From Anaerolineales bacterium (GTDB taxonomy: Bacteria > Chloroflexota > Anaerolineae > Anaerolineales > Villigracilaceae), in NCBI GenBank assembly GCA_016789305.1, contig JAEURJ010000002.1, forward strand, positions 248,001-312,000: 64,000 nucleotides of DNA, in the 5' to 3' direction. Of this stretch, positions 33,501 to 41,813 are shown in pieces; the stretch's first letter is position 1; each line of letters opens with the position of its first letter. The notes under the pieces are model-generated. The model ran no database searches. It had not been told where the DNA came from and worked only from the letters and a program-made list of their open reading frames with translations. A program made the translations under genes and the position numbers.

Positions 33501-33986
33501 ATGCAAGCTGAAATTCATCCTACAGTCTACGATGCCAAGGTCACTTGCGCATCCTGCGGCACCACATGGACCACGATCTCCACGAAGAAGGAATTGCGCA
33601 TCGATATTTGCTCCAATTGCCATTCCTTTTACACCGGCGAAAATCGCCTCATCGACGTTGAAGGTCAGGTGGACCGCTTCTACAAGAAGCTTTCCGCACG
33701 CCAGGATTATGTTGAAACACAGAAGGCCAAGGAGGAAAGCAAGAACTCTCCCGACCGCGCCGTGGAAGATCTCGGTGTTTCACCCCGCGCCACCGATGCC
33801 TTGAAGAAGGCCGGTATTCTCACGATCGGACAGTTCCTCGCCAAGATGGCCGAAGGCGATGCTGGTTTGCTCGCGATCAACGGCTTTGCCCAGTCTTCAT
33901 TGACCACCGCAAAGAAGAAGCTCCGCGCGCTCGGCTTTGAACTTCCGGAAGCACCCGCTGCTCCCGCAGCACCAGCCGCTGAATAA
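33501..33986 (+). CDS. rpmE: Ribosomal protein bL31 fused to RNA polymerase alpha-CTD-like domain
   Basis: This 161-residue protein has residues 1-75 as zinc-type bL31 with the cysteines Cys16-x-x-Cys19 and Cys37-x-x-Cys40 (MQAEIHPTVYDAKVTCASC). Residues 83-148 form a helix-hairpin-helix domain very like the C-terminal domain of RNA polymerase alpha: AVEDLGVSPRATDALKKAG, ILTIGQFL and LLAINGFAQSSLTTAKKKL. Arg96 falls at the position of alpha-CTD Arg265, the DNA-contact residue. An Ala/Pro tail follows. Standard bL31 is about 70 residues. It starts one base after the rpmA stop. Confidence 0.93.
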   Translation: MQAEIHPTVYDAKVTCASCGTTWTTISTKKELRIDICSNCHSFYTGENRLIDVEGQVDRFYKKLSARQDYVETQKAKEESKNSPDRAVEDLGVSPRATDALKKAGILTIGQFLAKMAEGDAGLLAINGFAQSSLTTAKKKLRALGFELPEAPAAPAAPAAE

Positions 33987-34033
33987 AGTTTCTTTTTGGA
34001 AACTTTGTCAACGTGAGTTTTCTCAGGTAAACT

Positions 34034-34063
34034 TGCAGGCAGACGTGAAAACGTCTGCCTGTT
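34034..34063 (+). terminator. Rho-independent terminator of the L21-L27-L31 operon
   Basis: GGCAGACG-TGAAAA-CGTCTGCC is followed by TGTTTTATATTT, about 50 bases after the rpmE stop codon. Confidence 0.85.
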
Positions 34064-34091
34064 TTATATTTCGATCTCATTTTGAGGTGAT

Positions 34092-34661
34092 ATGCGTCAT
34101 ACCCACGGTTCCATTGAAGTTGTTTGCGGTTCGATGTTCAGCGGCAAGACGGATGAATTAATTCGCAGGTTGGTGCGTGCGACCATTGCAAAACAAAAAG
34201 TACAGGTATTCAAGCCCGCGATCGATATTCGTTATGCAGTTGAGAAGGTAACTTCCCACGCTGGTTCCGATTATGATGCAATTCCTGTTGAGAAGGCCGC
34301 AGATATCCGCACAAAACTGGATGCGGATACCACCGTTGTTGGGATCGATGAAGCGCAATTCATGGACCCGGAAGTTGTTGCTGTAGCTGAAGAACTCGCC
34401 GGGCGCGGCATCCGCGTCATCGTTGCCGGCCTGGATACGGATTTTCGTGGCGAGACCTTCGGTTCGATGCCGGTATTGATGTCCAAAGCGGAACATGTTT
34501 CCAAGCTCCATGCCATTTGCATGGTTTGCGGTGATGATGCCTCACGTACGCAGAGACTGGTCAACGGAAAGCCCGCCCGTTATGATGACCCTGTGGTTAT
34601 CGTTGGCGCTTCAGAGCTGTATGAAGCCCGCTGTCGCCTACATCACGAAGTCCCCCGATAG
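34092..34661 (+). CDS. tdk: Thymidine kinase
   Basis: This 189-residue type II thymidine kinase has a P-loop [14 protein letters not shown] (from about residue 13), a Walker B-like GIDEAQFMD and a lasso-type zinc site with CMVC and a later Cys. It phosphorylates thymidine for nucleotide salvage. It precedes hpt, another salvage gene, by 17 bases, and is separated from the ribosomal genes by a terminator. Confidence 0.97.
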   Translation: MRHTHGSIEVVCGSMFSGKTDELIRRLVRATIAKQKVQVFKPAIDIRYAVEKVTSHAGSDYDAIPVEKAADIRTKLDADTTVVGIDEAQFMDPEVVAVAEELAGRGIRVIVAGLDTDFRGETFGSMPVLMSKAEHVSKLHAICMVCGDDASRTQRLVNGKPARYDDPVVIVGASELYEARCRLHHEVPR

Positions 34662-34678
34662 GTTATGAAAATTGGTGA

Positions 34679-35239
34679 ATGATGCAGGATTATAAAGAAA
34701 TTCTTTCCGAGATTTTGGTCGATGAAGATTCCATTCAGGCGCGTGTTGCTGAATTGGGCGCGCAGATCAGCGCCGATTACACCGATGGAAACTTGTTGTT
34801 AATCTGTATTCTGCGTGGGGGAGTGCCGTTCATGGTGGATCTCAGCAGGAAGATTACCAGTCCGCACATGGTGGATTACATGGCAGTCTCTTCCTACGGA
34901 GTTGGCAGGCGCGAGTCCAGCGGGTCGGCCCGCGTCACATTGGATTTGCAGACTGATATCCGTAATCTGGATGTGCTCCTCGTCGAAGACATCATCGACA
35001 GCGGACATACCATTGCTGCTGTTTTGCAAATGCTTGAAACCCGCCAGCCCAGGAGTCTCAAAGTTTGCGCTCTGCTTGATAAACCCGAGCGGCGTGAAGC
35101 TGAAGTCCCCATTCATTATCTGGGTTTTTCCATTCCAAACAAATTTGTCTTTGGCTATGGCCTCGACCTCGACGAATATCATCGCAACCTCCCCTTTGTT
35201 GGCGTGGTGGATTTGGATAAATACAAACCCTCCGTATAG
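34679..35239 (+). CDS. hpt: Hypoxanthine phosphoribosyltransferase
   Basis: This 186-residue type I PRTase has the PRPP-binding loop VLLVEDIIDSGHT and the N-terminal ILRGGVPFMVDL motif of hypoxanthine/guanine PRTases. It converts hypoxanthine and PRPP to IMP. It lies 17 bases after tdk and seven bases before the CCA transferase gene, so one salvage/tRNA operon is likely. Two adjacent ATG codons are possible starts. Confidence 0.96.
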   Translation: MMQDYKEILSEILVDEDSIQARVAELGAQISADYTDGNLLLICILRGGVPFMVDLSRKITSPHMVDYMAVSSYGVGRRESSGSARVTLDLQTDIRNLDVLLVEDIIDSGHTIAAVLQMLETRQPRSLKVCALLDKPERREAEVPIHYLGFSIPNKFVFGYGLDLDEYHRNLPFVGVVDLDKYKPSV

Positions 35240-35245
35240 AACTTT

Positions 35246-36898
35246 ATGCAGGAAAATCATTCCTCTTACGCAGGTCGTTGGGTGGCAAAAGTACGCGGCA
35301 GGATTGTTGCGCAAGGTGGAACGCCCGAGCAGGCATTGCGCGCTTCGCAGCAGACCCGTCACAAGGAAAAACCTGAGATCGTTTATATGCCTCACTCCTT
35401 TTCATTTCATCCATTACTGGAATCCATAAAGAATATTTTGCCCGCCGATCAGGAACTTTACCTCGTCGGCGGTGCTGTACGCGATATGCTGCTTAATCGC
35501 ATCTCGCCTGACCTTGATTTTGCCCTGCCGTCAAATGGCATTGCCTTCGCTAGAAAAGTTTCCAACGAATTAAAGGCAGATTTCCTCCCGCTGGACGAAG
35601 AACGCGATACAGGAAGGGTTGTGGTGACTCAAGAGGATGGGTCACGCATCTTCCTTGATTTCGCCGCCTACCGTGGAGAGGATCTCGAAGCCGACCTGCG
35701 CGCCCGCGATTTCACGATCAACGCTTTGGCGTTTGACATGCACACCGAAGCAATTCTCGATCCTCTCGATGGCTCTACAGACTTGCGCGCAAAAGTGATC
35801 CGTGCCTGCTCGCCATTATCGATCACGGATGACCCTGTCCGCATTTTGCGGGCGATTCGCATGGCGGCTGCCTTCGGGTTTCAAATCGAAAAATCCACTC
35901 GTGCCCAGTTGAAAGAATCTGCAAGTGCCCTCACACGTGTTTCCCCGGAACGCTTGCGTGATGAGATATTCAAGATCCTGCAAGGACCCAAGCCGGATGC
36001 ATCCATGCGTGCCTTGGAAATGCTGGGTACACTTCCTTATCTGATGCCAGAGTTGGTCGAACTGAAAGGCGTGGAACAATCCCTGCCGCATGTGTATGAT
36101 GTCTGGTCGCACACACTTTCCGTTCTCGCCTGCCTGGAAGATATTCTCAGTGCAATGCGCATCGGTTATACCGCAGAGCAAACCAAGGATATGCTCACCG
36201 GCTTGCTGACATTGCGTCTCGGCCGCTACCGCGAACAGGTTGCAGAGCATTTTGCGAAGTCTTTGAATGTAGATCGGACCATGCGGTCTTTGCTGTTTTT
36301 TGCCGCCCTGTATCACGATGTTTCCAAGCCCGATACCAAAACAGTGGAAGAGAATGGACGCATCCGATTCTTCGATCACGATATTCAGGGAGCCGAGGTC
36401 GCTGCGGAGCGTGGACACGCATTCAACCTAAGCAATGACGAAATTCACCGTCTGCACACCATCATTAAACACCACATGCGCATTCACTCCTTCGCCACCC
36501 GTTTGGAAGGGGATAAGCAGACTCCCTCGCGCAAGGCCATCTATCGTTTCTTTCGCGATAGCGGCGAGGCAGGCATTGACCTCATCCTGCTCGCGCTGGC
36601 GGACGTCCGTGCGACGTATGCGACCAACCTCACACAGGAAACCTGGGTCGCTTATTTGGATATCGCGCGCATTTTGCTCGAAAACTATTGGGAGCGTCCC
36701 GAAGAAGTTGTCGCTCCGCCTCGCCTGCTTGATGGTCACGATTTGATGAAGGAATTAAATATCGAAGCGGGACCGCTGATCGGTCAATTGCTTGAGGCGA
36801 TTCGCGAAAATCAGGCCGCTGGTAAGATCGAGAACAAAGAACAGGCGCTGACGTTCGCTCGTGAAGAAGTTGCCAAAGGATTTACAGGTGAAGCATGA
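35246..36898 (+). CDS. CCA tRNA nucleotidyltransferase / poly(A) polymerase-like, HD domain
   Basis: This 550-residue protein has residues about 1-45 as a small N-terminal module (YAGRWVAKVRGRIVAQGGTPEQAL, similar to DUF5678). Then comes the class II nucleotidyltransferase domain with LYLVGGAVRDMLL and the DLDF metal-binding pair (about 70-200), RNA-binding helices with VSPERLRDEIFKIL, and an HD phosphohydrolase domain (ALYHDVSKPDT). It adds or repairs the tRNA 3'-CCA. The N-terminal module is not part of the usual enzyme. Its stop overlaps the next start (ATGA). Confidence 0.93.
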   Translation: MQENHSSYAGRWVAKVRGRIVAQGGTPEQALRASQQTRHKEKPEIVYMPHSFSFHPLLESIKNILPADQELYLVGGAVRDMLLNRISPDLDFALPSNGIAFARKVSNELKADFLPLDEERDTGRVVVTQEDGSRIFLDFAAYRGEDLEADLRARDFTINALAFDMHTEAILDPLDGSTDLRAKVIRACSPLSITDDPVRILRAIRMAAAFGFQIEKSTRAQLKESASALTRVSPERLRDEIFKILQGPKPDASMRALEMLGTLPYLMPELVELKGVEQSLPHVYDVWSHTLSVLACLEDILSAMRIGYTAEQTKDMLTGLLTLRLGRYREQVAEHFAKSLNVDRTMRSLLFFAALYHDVSKPDTKTVEENGRIRFFDHDIQGAEVAAERGHAFNLSNDEIHRLHTIIKHHMRIHSFATRLEGDKQTPSRKAIYRFFRDSGEAGIDLILLALADVRATYATNLTQETWVAYLDIARILLENYWERPEEVVAPPRLLDGHDLMKELNIEAGPLIGQLLEAIRENQAAGKIENKEQALTFAREEVAKGFTGEA

Positions 36899-37431
36899 AT
36901 TACGTTTACTTTGATCTTGAGTCTCAAAATCTGTTTCAAGAAGTGGGCGGCCGCGATCACATCGACAAACTGCTGGTTGCGTGTGCGGTCACATGGTCAA
37001 CGGAGAAGAATGATTTTTCTGTTTACTTTGAAAAGGATGTCCCTGAGTTGATCAAGGAATTAAAGTCCGCGACGAAAGTGATCGGGTTCAATCTGCGTGG
37101 ATTTGATTATCTGGTCCTGCAGCCATATTCCCCAGAGACACGCTTCGCCTCCATTCCGACCCTCGACCTGCTCTTCGATCTACAAAAGTTGCTCGGCTTT
37201 CACATCAGCCTGGACTCGATTGCCAGCACCACATTGGGAGCAACGAAAACAGCAGATGGCATTCAATCCGTCGAATGGTTCCGCAGCGGTGAATTTGATA
37301 AGATGATCGAATATTGCAAAGCCGATGTGGATATTACCCGCCGTGTCTTCGAATTCGGCCGCGACAATGGGTATATCTTTTACAAATCGAAATTGGGAAG
37401 CAAATTAAAAGTAAACGTTAAGTGGAAGTAG
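36895..37431 (+). CDS. DEDD-type (RNase H-like) exonuclease domain protein
   Basis: This 178-residue protein has a YprB/RNase_H_2-like exonuclease fold: N-terminal FDLES (Asp7, Glu9), VIGFNLRGFDYLVL, and EYCKADVDITRRVFEF at the C-terminus. The acidic residues fit the DEDD family. Such domains are found in DnaQ-like or helicase-associated nucleases; this one is free-standing. It overlaps the CCA transferase gene by four bases, suggesting RNA or DNA end-processing. Confidence 0.83.
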   Translation: MNYVYFDLESQNLFQEVGGRDHIDKLLVACAVTWSTEKNDFSVYFEKDVPELIKELKSATKVIGFNLRGFDYLVLQPYSPETRFASIPTLDLLFDLQKLLGFHISLDSIASTTLGATKTADGIQSVEWFRSGEFDKMIEYCKADVDITRRVFEFGRDNGYIFYKSKLGSKLKVNVKWK

Positions 37432-37437
37432 GTTGAT

Positions 37438-38202
37438 ATGGAAAAAGTCAGAGTTAATGGAATTGAGATTGCATACGAACGCCGTGGAAAAGGGGTTCCG
37501 TTGGTTTTGATTCACGGCTACCCCTTGGATCATTCCATTTGGGACCGGACCGCTGCATTCCTTGAAAATGACTTTGATCTCATCCTGCCTGATCTGCGCG
37601 GTTTTGGCAGATCTACAACCGTCACTGATTTGTATGGCATGAATGAAATTGCGGATGACCTAGCCCAATTTCTAGATCATTTGGGAATTCAGCAGGTTGC
37701 ACTGGCTGGTCATTCGATAGGTGGGTATGTGGTGCTTGCATTTGCCCAAAAATATCCCAACCGTGTGAATGGGTTGGGGTTGGTTTCGTCGCAGACTGTT
37801 GCGGATACGCTTGAGCGGAAAGAAGGGCGCTACAAAACAGCTGCTGAGGTTGAAGAAAAAGGTGTTGGAATCGTCGCAGATGCCATGACGGATAAACTTT
37901 CACCCAGCCAGAGCGTGCGGGATTTCATTCGTCCGTTGATCAAGGAGCAAAGCAAGAACGGTGTGGCAGGCGCACTTCGGGCGATGGCTGAACGCGAAGA
38001 TTTGACGGGCTTAATTCCCAGCTTTAAATCCCCCGTTGTGCTAATTCACGGCGATGCCGACGAATTGATTCCGGTTGATCGTGCCCGGGAAGTCAAAACG
38101 GCTTTTCCGCGGATTTACTTGAATGAATTGCCAGGGGCCGGTCACATGCCGATGATGGAGATGCCTGAGAAAACAGCCGAGGCATTGCGGTTGCTGAAGT
38201 AA
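37438..38202 (+). CDS. Alpha/beta hydrolase
   Basis: This 254-residue cytoplasmic alpha/beta hydrolase has oxyanion HG motif LIHGYPLDHS, nucleophile elbow GHSIGG, acid near VLIHGDADELIP and catalytic His in GAGHMPMMEMP. It belongs to the haloperoxidase/esterase-like class; the substrate is unknown. It starts six bases after the exonuclease gene and ends the operon. Confidence 0.93.
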   Translation: MEKVRVNGIEIAYERRGKGVPLVLIHGYPLDHSIWDRTAAFLENDFDLILPDLRGFGRSTTVTDLYGMNEIADDLAQFLDHLGIQQVALAGHSIGGYVVLAFAQKYPNRVNGLGLVSSQTVADTLERKEGRYKTAAEVEEKGVGIVADAMTDKLSPSQSVRDFIRPLIKEQSKNGVAGALRAMAEREDLTGLIPSFKSPVVLIHGDADELIPVDRAREVKTAFPRIYLNELPGAGHMPMMEMPEKTAEALRLLK

Positions 38203-38205
38203 AAA

Positions 38206-38244
38206 ATGATGCCCGTCACTGTCAAAGTGGCGGGCATTTATTTG
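38206..38244. terminator. Rho-independent terminator
   Basis: ATGCCCGTCACT / AGTGGCGGGCAT with loop GTCAA forms a strong stem flanked by AAAAAA and TTATTTGT. It lies between the hydrolase gene and the convergent receiver gene and may act in both directions. Confidence 0.85.
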
Positions 38245-38262
38245 TACAAGATCAGATCCCGG

Positions 38263-38688
38263 TTAAGAGAGAAGCGGGGCTGTATTCGTCAACTTAATTT
38301 TTTTTTCCTCGGGTGAATTGAGGATGTCGGTCCGCCTGACCATTTTTCGGATGTGGGCAACGAGTACGCCGCTTGGAACGGGCTTGACGAGAAAATCATC
38401 GGCGCCGGAGTCCAAAACGGTGGCTACCATGCGGGGATCGTTAACCGCAGAGAGTACGAGAATGGGGGCGTTGCTGAATGCGCGAATGGATTTGCAAACC
38501 TGCCAGCCATCCATATCCGGCATCATAAGATCGAGCAGGATCGCGTCTGGTCTTTTTTCTTCGGCGAGCTTTACACCCTCCGCGCCGTTATTGGTTGTGA
38601 CAACATCGAAGCCGTGAGTCTTGAGTAACATGCTCATTAATTCTGTGATTGCTATGTCGTCATCGATAACTAGAATTTGTGTCGTCAT
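38263..38688 (-). CDS. Stand-alone receiver domain protein
   Basis: This 141-residue protein starts at the ATG after AGGAAAA. It is a CheY/OmpR-type receiver with DDD (9-11), phospho-acceptor Asp53 (ILLDLMMPDMDGWQ), the Ser switch and the PVPSGVLVAHIRKM Lys-Pro-type helix. It has a short Lys-rich tail and no output domain. It has no adjacent kinase. It is divergent from ppdK. Confidence 0.93.
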   Translation of the reverse strand: MTTQILVIDDDIAITELMSMLLKTHGFDVVTTNNGAEGVKLAEEKRPDAILLDLMMPDMDGWQVCKSIRAFSNAPILVLSAVNDPRMVATVLDSGADDFLVKPVPSGVLVAHIRKMVRRTDILNSPEEKKIKLTNTAPLLS

Positions 38689-38782
38689 TTTTTTTCCTAT
38701 TGGAGCATTATCACCCAATTGTGACAGATTCAACTTTGCAATGAGTTTACAAAATGGCATTAATTCTCGTGATATTTGTCAG

Positions 38783-38810
38783 TTGTCAATTACTCCTTTT
38801 TTGGTAGAAT
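38783..38810 (+). promoter_or_regulatory. Candidate sigma-70 promoter of ppdK
   Basis: TTGTCA (38783-38788) and TAGAAT (38805-38810) are 16 bases apart and about 40 bases upstream of the ppdK start. Confidence 0.5.
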
Positions 38811-38851
38811 TTTACGATTGCTCGTGAAATCTAATACATTTGGAGGAAGTA

Positions 38852-41686
38852 ATGACTAAATGGGTTTACTTATTTAATGAGGTCAAGGAAGCCGAGAAGG
38901 TGGCCGGCGGTTCTTGGGATGCCGTGAAAGCACTTGTCGGCGGCAAAGGTTCTGGTTTGTTGGACATGACACGCGCAGGTGTACCGGTTCCACCGTTCTT
39001 TACGGTCACTACTGAAGCATGTAATGCGTATCAAAAACTTGGAAAATTCCCTGCTGGATTATGGGACCAGGAATTGAAAGCATTAAAGCAGGTTGAAATC
39101 AAAGCGGGCAAGAAATTTGGTGACCCCAAGAATCCGTTATTGGTTTCATGCCGCTCCGGCGCAAAATTCTCAATGCCAGGCATGATGGATACTGTGTTGA
39201 ACATTGGTTTGACCGATGTGACAGCTGCAGGCATGGTCAAGTTGACCGGTAATGCACGTTTTGTGTACGACTCGTACCGCCGCCTGGTTGAGATGTTTGG
39301 CTCAGTGGTTCTTGGAATTCCCGATGAATCTTTTGAAGGCCCTCTCCACGATTACAAACACAAAAAAGGCTACAAGCTTGACACCGAAATGAATGCTGAA
39401 GACTGGAAGGAAATGGTCGAGGCTTTCAAGGCTGTGATCAGAAAAGAGAAGGGATTTGATTTCCCGCAGGATCCTTACAAGCAGCTTGAACTCGCTACCG
39501 AGGCTGTGTTCAAATCCTGGAACGGCAAACGCGCGATCGACTATCGTAATGCCACCGGTATTTCCCACACTCTGGGAACTGCGGTCAACATTCAGACAAT
39601 GGCATTTGGCAACATGGGCGAAGATTCTGCTACAGGTGTGGCATTCTCCCGCAACCCATCCACTGGCGATAAGACAATGATGGGTGAATATCTGTTCAAC
39701 GCGCAAGGTGAAGACGTCGTTGCAGGTATCCGCAATGCATTGCCCATTACCACTTTGAAAGAACGCATGCCCAAGGCTTATGCTGAGTTCATGCAGATCG
39801 CTGCGCGCCTTGAAAAACATTACAAGGACATGCAGGATGTTGAGTTCACCATTGAGCGCGGTAAATTGTGGATGTTGCAGACTCGTAATGGCAAGCGCAC
39901 CGCCACGGCCACCGTCAAAATGGCAGTGGATATGGCCAATGAAGGCTTGATTACAAAAGATGAGGCTGTTGAACGTGTGACCCCTGAAAATGTGGATACA
40001 CTTTTACATCCGCAGTTTGATAGCAAGGCAATGAAAGATGCAGAAAACACCGGCAAGTTGATTGCCAAAGGTGTGAACGCTTCCCCAGGCGCTGCAGTCG
40101 GTCAGATCTACTTCGATGCTGATACGGCTGAGAAGATGGCCAAAGAAGGCAAACAGGACACGATCATGGTGCGCCCGTTCACCAAGCCAGATGATGTACA
40201 TGGCATGATCGCCTCCAAAGGCGTGTTGACAAGTGAAGGCGGCGCCACATCTCACGCGGCAGTGGTGGCTCGCCAGTTTGGTATTCCCTGTGTAGTGGGT
40301 GCTTCTACGATCAAGATCGATCTTGAAAAACGCTTGATGAATGTTGGTGAGACTGTTGTAAAAGAAGGCGAATGGATCTCTGTAGACGGCACAACAGGCA
40401 ATATTTATGTTGGCAAGATTCCCGTAACCATCCCCTCTATTGAAGATCAGGTTGAACTGTTGACCCTGCTCAAGTGGGCCGATGAAATTTCTGCCCGCAA
40501 GAATATTCGCTCTGCTCCAAACGGCGGACCAACCCGCGGTTTGCAAGTATGGGCCAATGCAGATTACCCTAAGGATGCTCAGCGCGCCCGCTCCTATGGC
40601 GCCGTAGGTATCGGCCTTTGCCGTACCGAGCATATGTTCTTTGAACCCGAGCGCCTGCCAATCGTGCAGGAAATGATCCTCTCTGAAACCAGCGATGGAC
40701 GCACTGCCGCTCTTAACAAACTTCTGCCAACCCAGCGCAAGGATTTTGACGGTCTCTTTGAAGCGATGGACGGCTATCCAGTGATCATCCGCTTGATCGA
40801 CCCACCGTTGCATGAGTTCATGCCTGACGAAGAAGCCTTGCTTGAAGAAGTCATCACAATGCGCGTGAAAGGCCAGACTGATGGCTTGAAAGCCAAGGAA
40901 AATTTACTTGAGTCGATCAAAGGAATGCACGAATCGAATCCCATGATGGGCTTGCGTGGTGTGCGTTTGAGCATCGTCATGCCTGAGATCGTCGAAATGC
41001 AAGTCCGCGCCATCTTTGAAGCCGCGGCAGACTGCACCAAGCGAGGCATCGTAGTGAAACCCGAAGTCATGATCCCGCTCACTGGCACTGTCAAGGAACT
41101 CGAGTGGATCCAACCTCGCCTCTTGCGCATTGCCACTGCCGTAATGAAAGAAAAGGGCATCAAGTTCGAATATAAATTCGGCACGATGATCGAGATTCCT
41201 CGCGCAGCAGTTACCGCAAAGGAAGTTGCTGGTCAGGCTGAGTTCTTCTCCTTCGGTACCAACGATCTTACTCAAATGACCTATGGTTATTCTCGCGATG
41301 ATGCGGAGCGTAACTTCCTCATCACTTATCAGGAGCAGGGTATTCTTGAAAAGAATCCCTTCCAATCAATTGACCGCGATGGCGTGGGAAAGCTCATGCA
41401 ATGGGCAATTGATGAAGGTCGCAAAACCCGCCCGAACCTGGAAGTGGGCATCTGCGGTGAGCACGGCGGCGACCCTGACTCGATCGAGTGGTGTCACATA
41501 ATCGGGAATAACTATGTTTCCTGCTCGCCCTTCCGCGTGCCAATCGCTCGCCTTGCTGCAGCTCATTCGGCCTTGAAACATCAGGTCAAGCCGGCGAAGA
41601 AAGTCGTGAAGAAGGTGGCCGCGAAAAAGCCTGTGAAGGCAAAGAAAGTTGTGAAAGCGAAAAAGCCGGCCTCAAAGAGAAAGTAA
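38852..41686 (+). CDS. ppdK: Pyruvate, phosphate dikinase with basic C-terminal tail
   Basis: This 944-residue protein starts at the ATG after GGAGGAAG. It has an N-terminal ATP-grasp domain (WVYLFNEVKE, VGGKGSGLLDM), the phosphohistidine domain with catalytic His468 (GGATSHAAVVARQFGIPC) and a C-terminal PEP/pyruvate TIM barrel (GLCRTEHMFFEPERLP, SFGTNDLTQMTYGYSRDD, CGEHGGDPDS). It interconverts pyruvate + ATP + Pi with PEP + AMP + PPi. The last 35 residues are almost all Lys, Ala and Val (KVVKKVAAKKPVKAKK), an extension beyond the usual end of the family. It is monocistronic. Confidence 0.97.
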   Translation: MTKWVYLFNEVKEAEKVAGGSWDAVKALVGGKGSGLLDMTRAGVPVPPFFTVTTEACNAYQKLGKFPAGLWDQELKALKQVEIKAGKKFGDPKNPLLVSCRSGAKFSMPGMMDTVLNIGLTDVTAAGMVKLTGNARFVYDSYRRLVEMFGSVVLGIPDESFEGPLHDYKHKKGYKLDTEMNAEDWKEMVEAFKAVIRKEKGFDFPQDPYKQLELATEAVFKSWNGKRAIDYRNATGISHTLGTAVNIQTMAFGNMGEDSATGVAFSRNPSTGDKTMMGEYLFNAQGEDVVAGIRNALPITTLKERMPKAYAEFMQIAARLEKHYKDMQDVEFTIERGKLWMLQTRNGKRTATATVKMAVDMANEGLITKDEAVERVTPENVDTLLHPQFDSKAMKDAENTGKLIAKGVNASPGAAVGQIYFDADTAEKMAKEGKQDTIMVRPFTKPDDVHGMIASKGVLTSEGGATSHAAVVARQFGIPCVVGASTIKIDLEKRLMNVGETVVKEGEWISVDGTTGNIYVGKIPVTIPSIEDQVELLTLLKWADEISARKNIRSAPNGGPTRGLQVWANADYPKDAQRARSYGAVGIGLCRTEHMFFEPERLPIVQEMILSETSDGRTAALNKLLPTQRKDFDGLFEAMDGYPVIIRLIDPPLHEFMPDEEALLEEVITMRVKGQTDGLKAKENLLESIKGMHESNPMMGLRGVRLSIVMPEIVEMQVRAIFEAAADCTKRGIVVKPEVMIPLTGTVKELEWIQPRLLRIATAVMKEKGIKFEYKFGTMIEIPRAAVTAKEVAGQAEFFSFGTNDLTQMTYGYSRDDAERNFLITYQEQGILEKNPFQSIDRDGVGKLMQWAIDEGRKTRPNLEVGICGEHGGDPDSIEWCHIIGNNYVSCSPFRVPIARLAAAHSALKHQVKPAKKVVKKVAAKKPVKAKKVVKAKKPASKRK

Positions 41687-41700
41687 ACATCTGTAATATA

Positions 41701-41736
41701 AAAAAACAGTCACCCATACGGGTGACTGTTTTTTTA
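41701..41736 (+). terminator. Rho-independent terminator of ppdK
   Basis: AAAAAACAGTCACCC-ATAC-GGGTGACTGTTTTTTT lies 15 bases after the ppdK stop codon. Confidence 0.93.
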
Positions 41737-41757
41737 TACCTAAAAGTACCATTTGTC

Positions 41758-41786
41758 TTGAATGTCTTTTTCATTTGATGCATAAT
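41758..41786 (+). promoter_or_regulatory. Candidate sigma-70 promoter
   Basis: TTGAAT (41758-41763) and CATAAT (41781-41786) are separated by 17 bases, about 28 bases upstream of the lipoprotein start at 41814. Confidence 0.5.
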
Positions 41787-41813
41787 GGATTGTACAGAGA
41801 GGAGCATTGCAAA

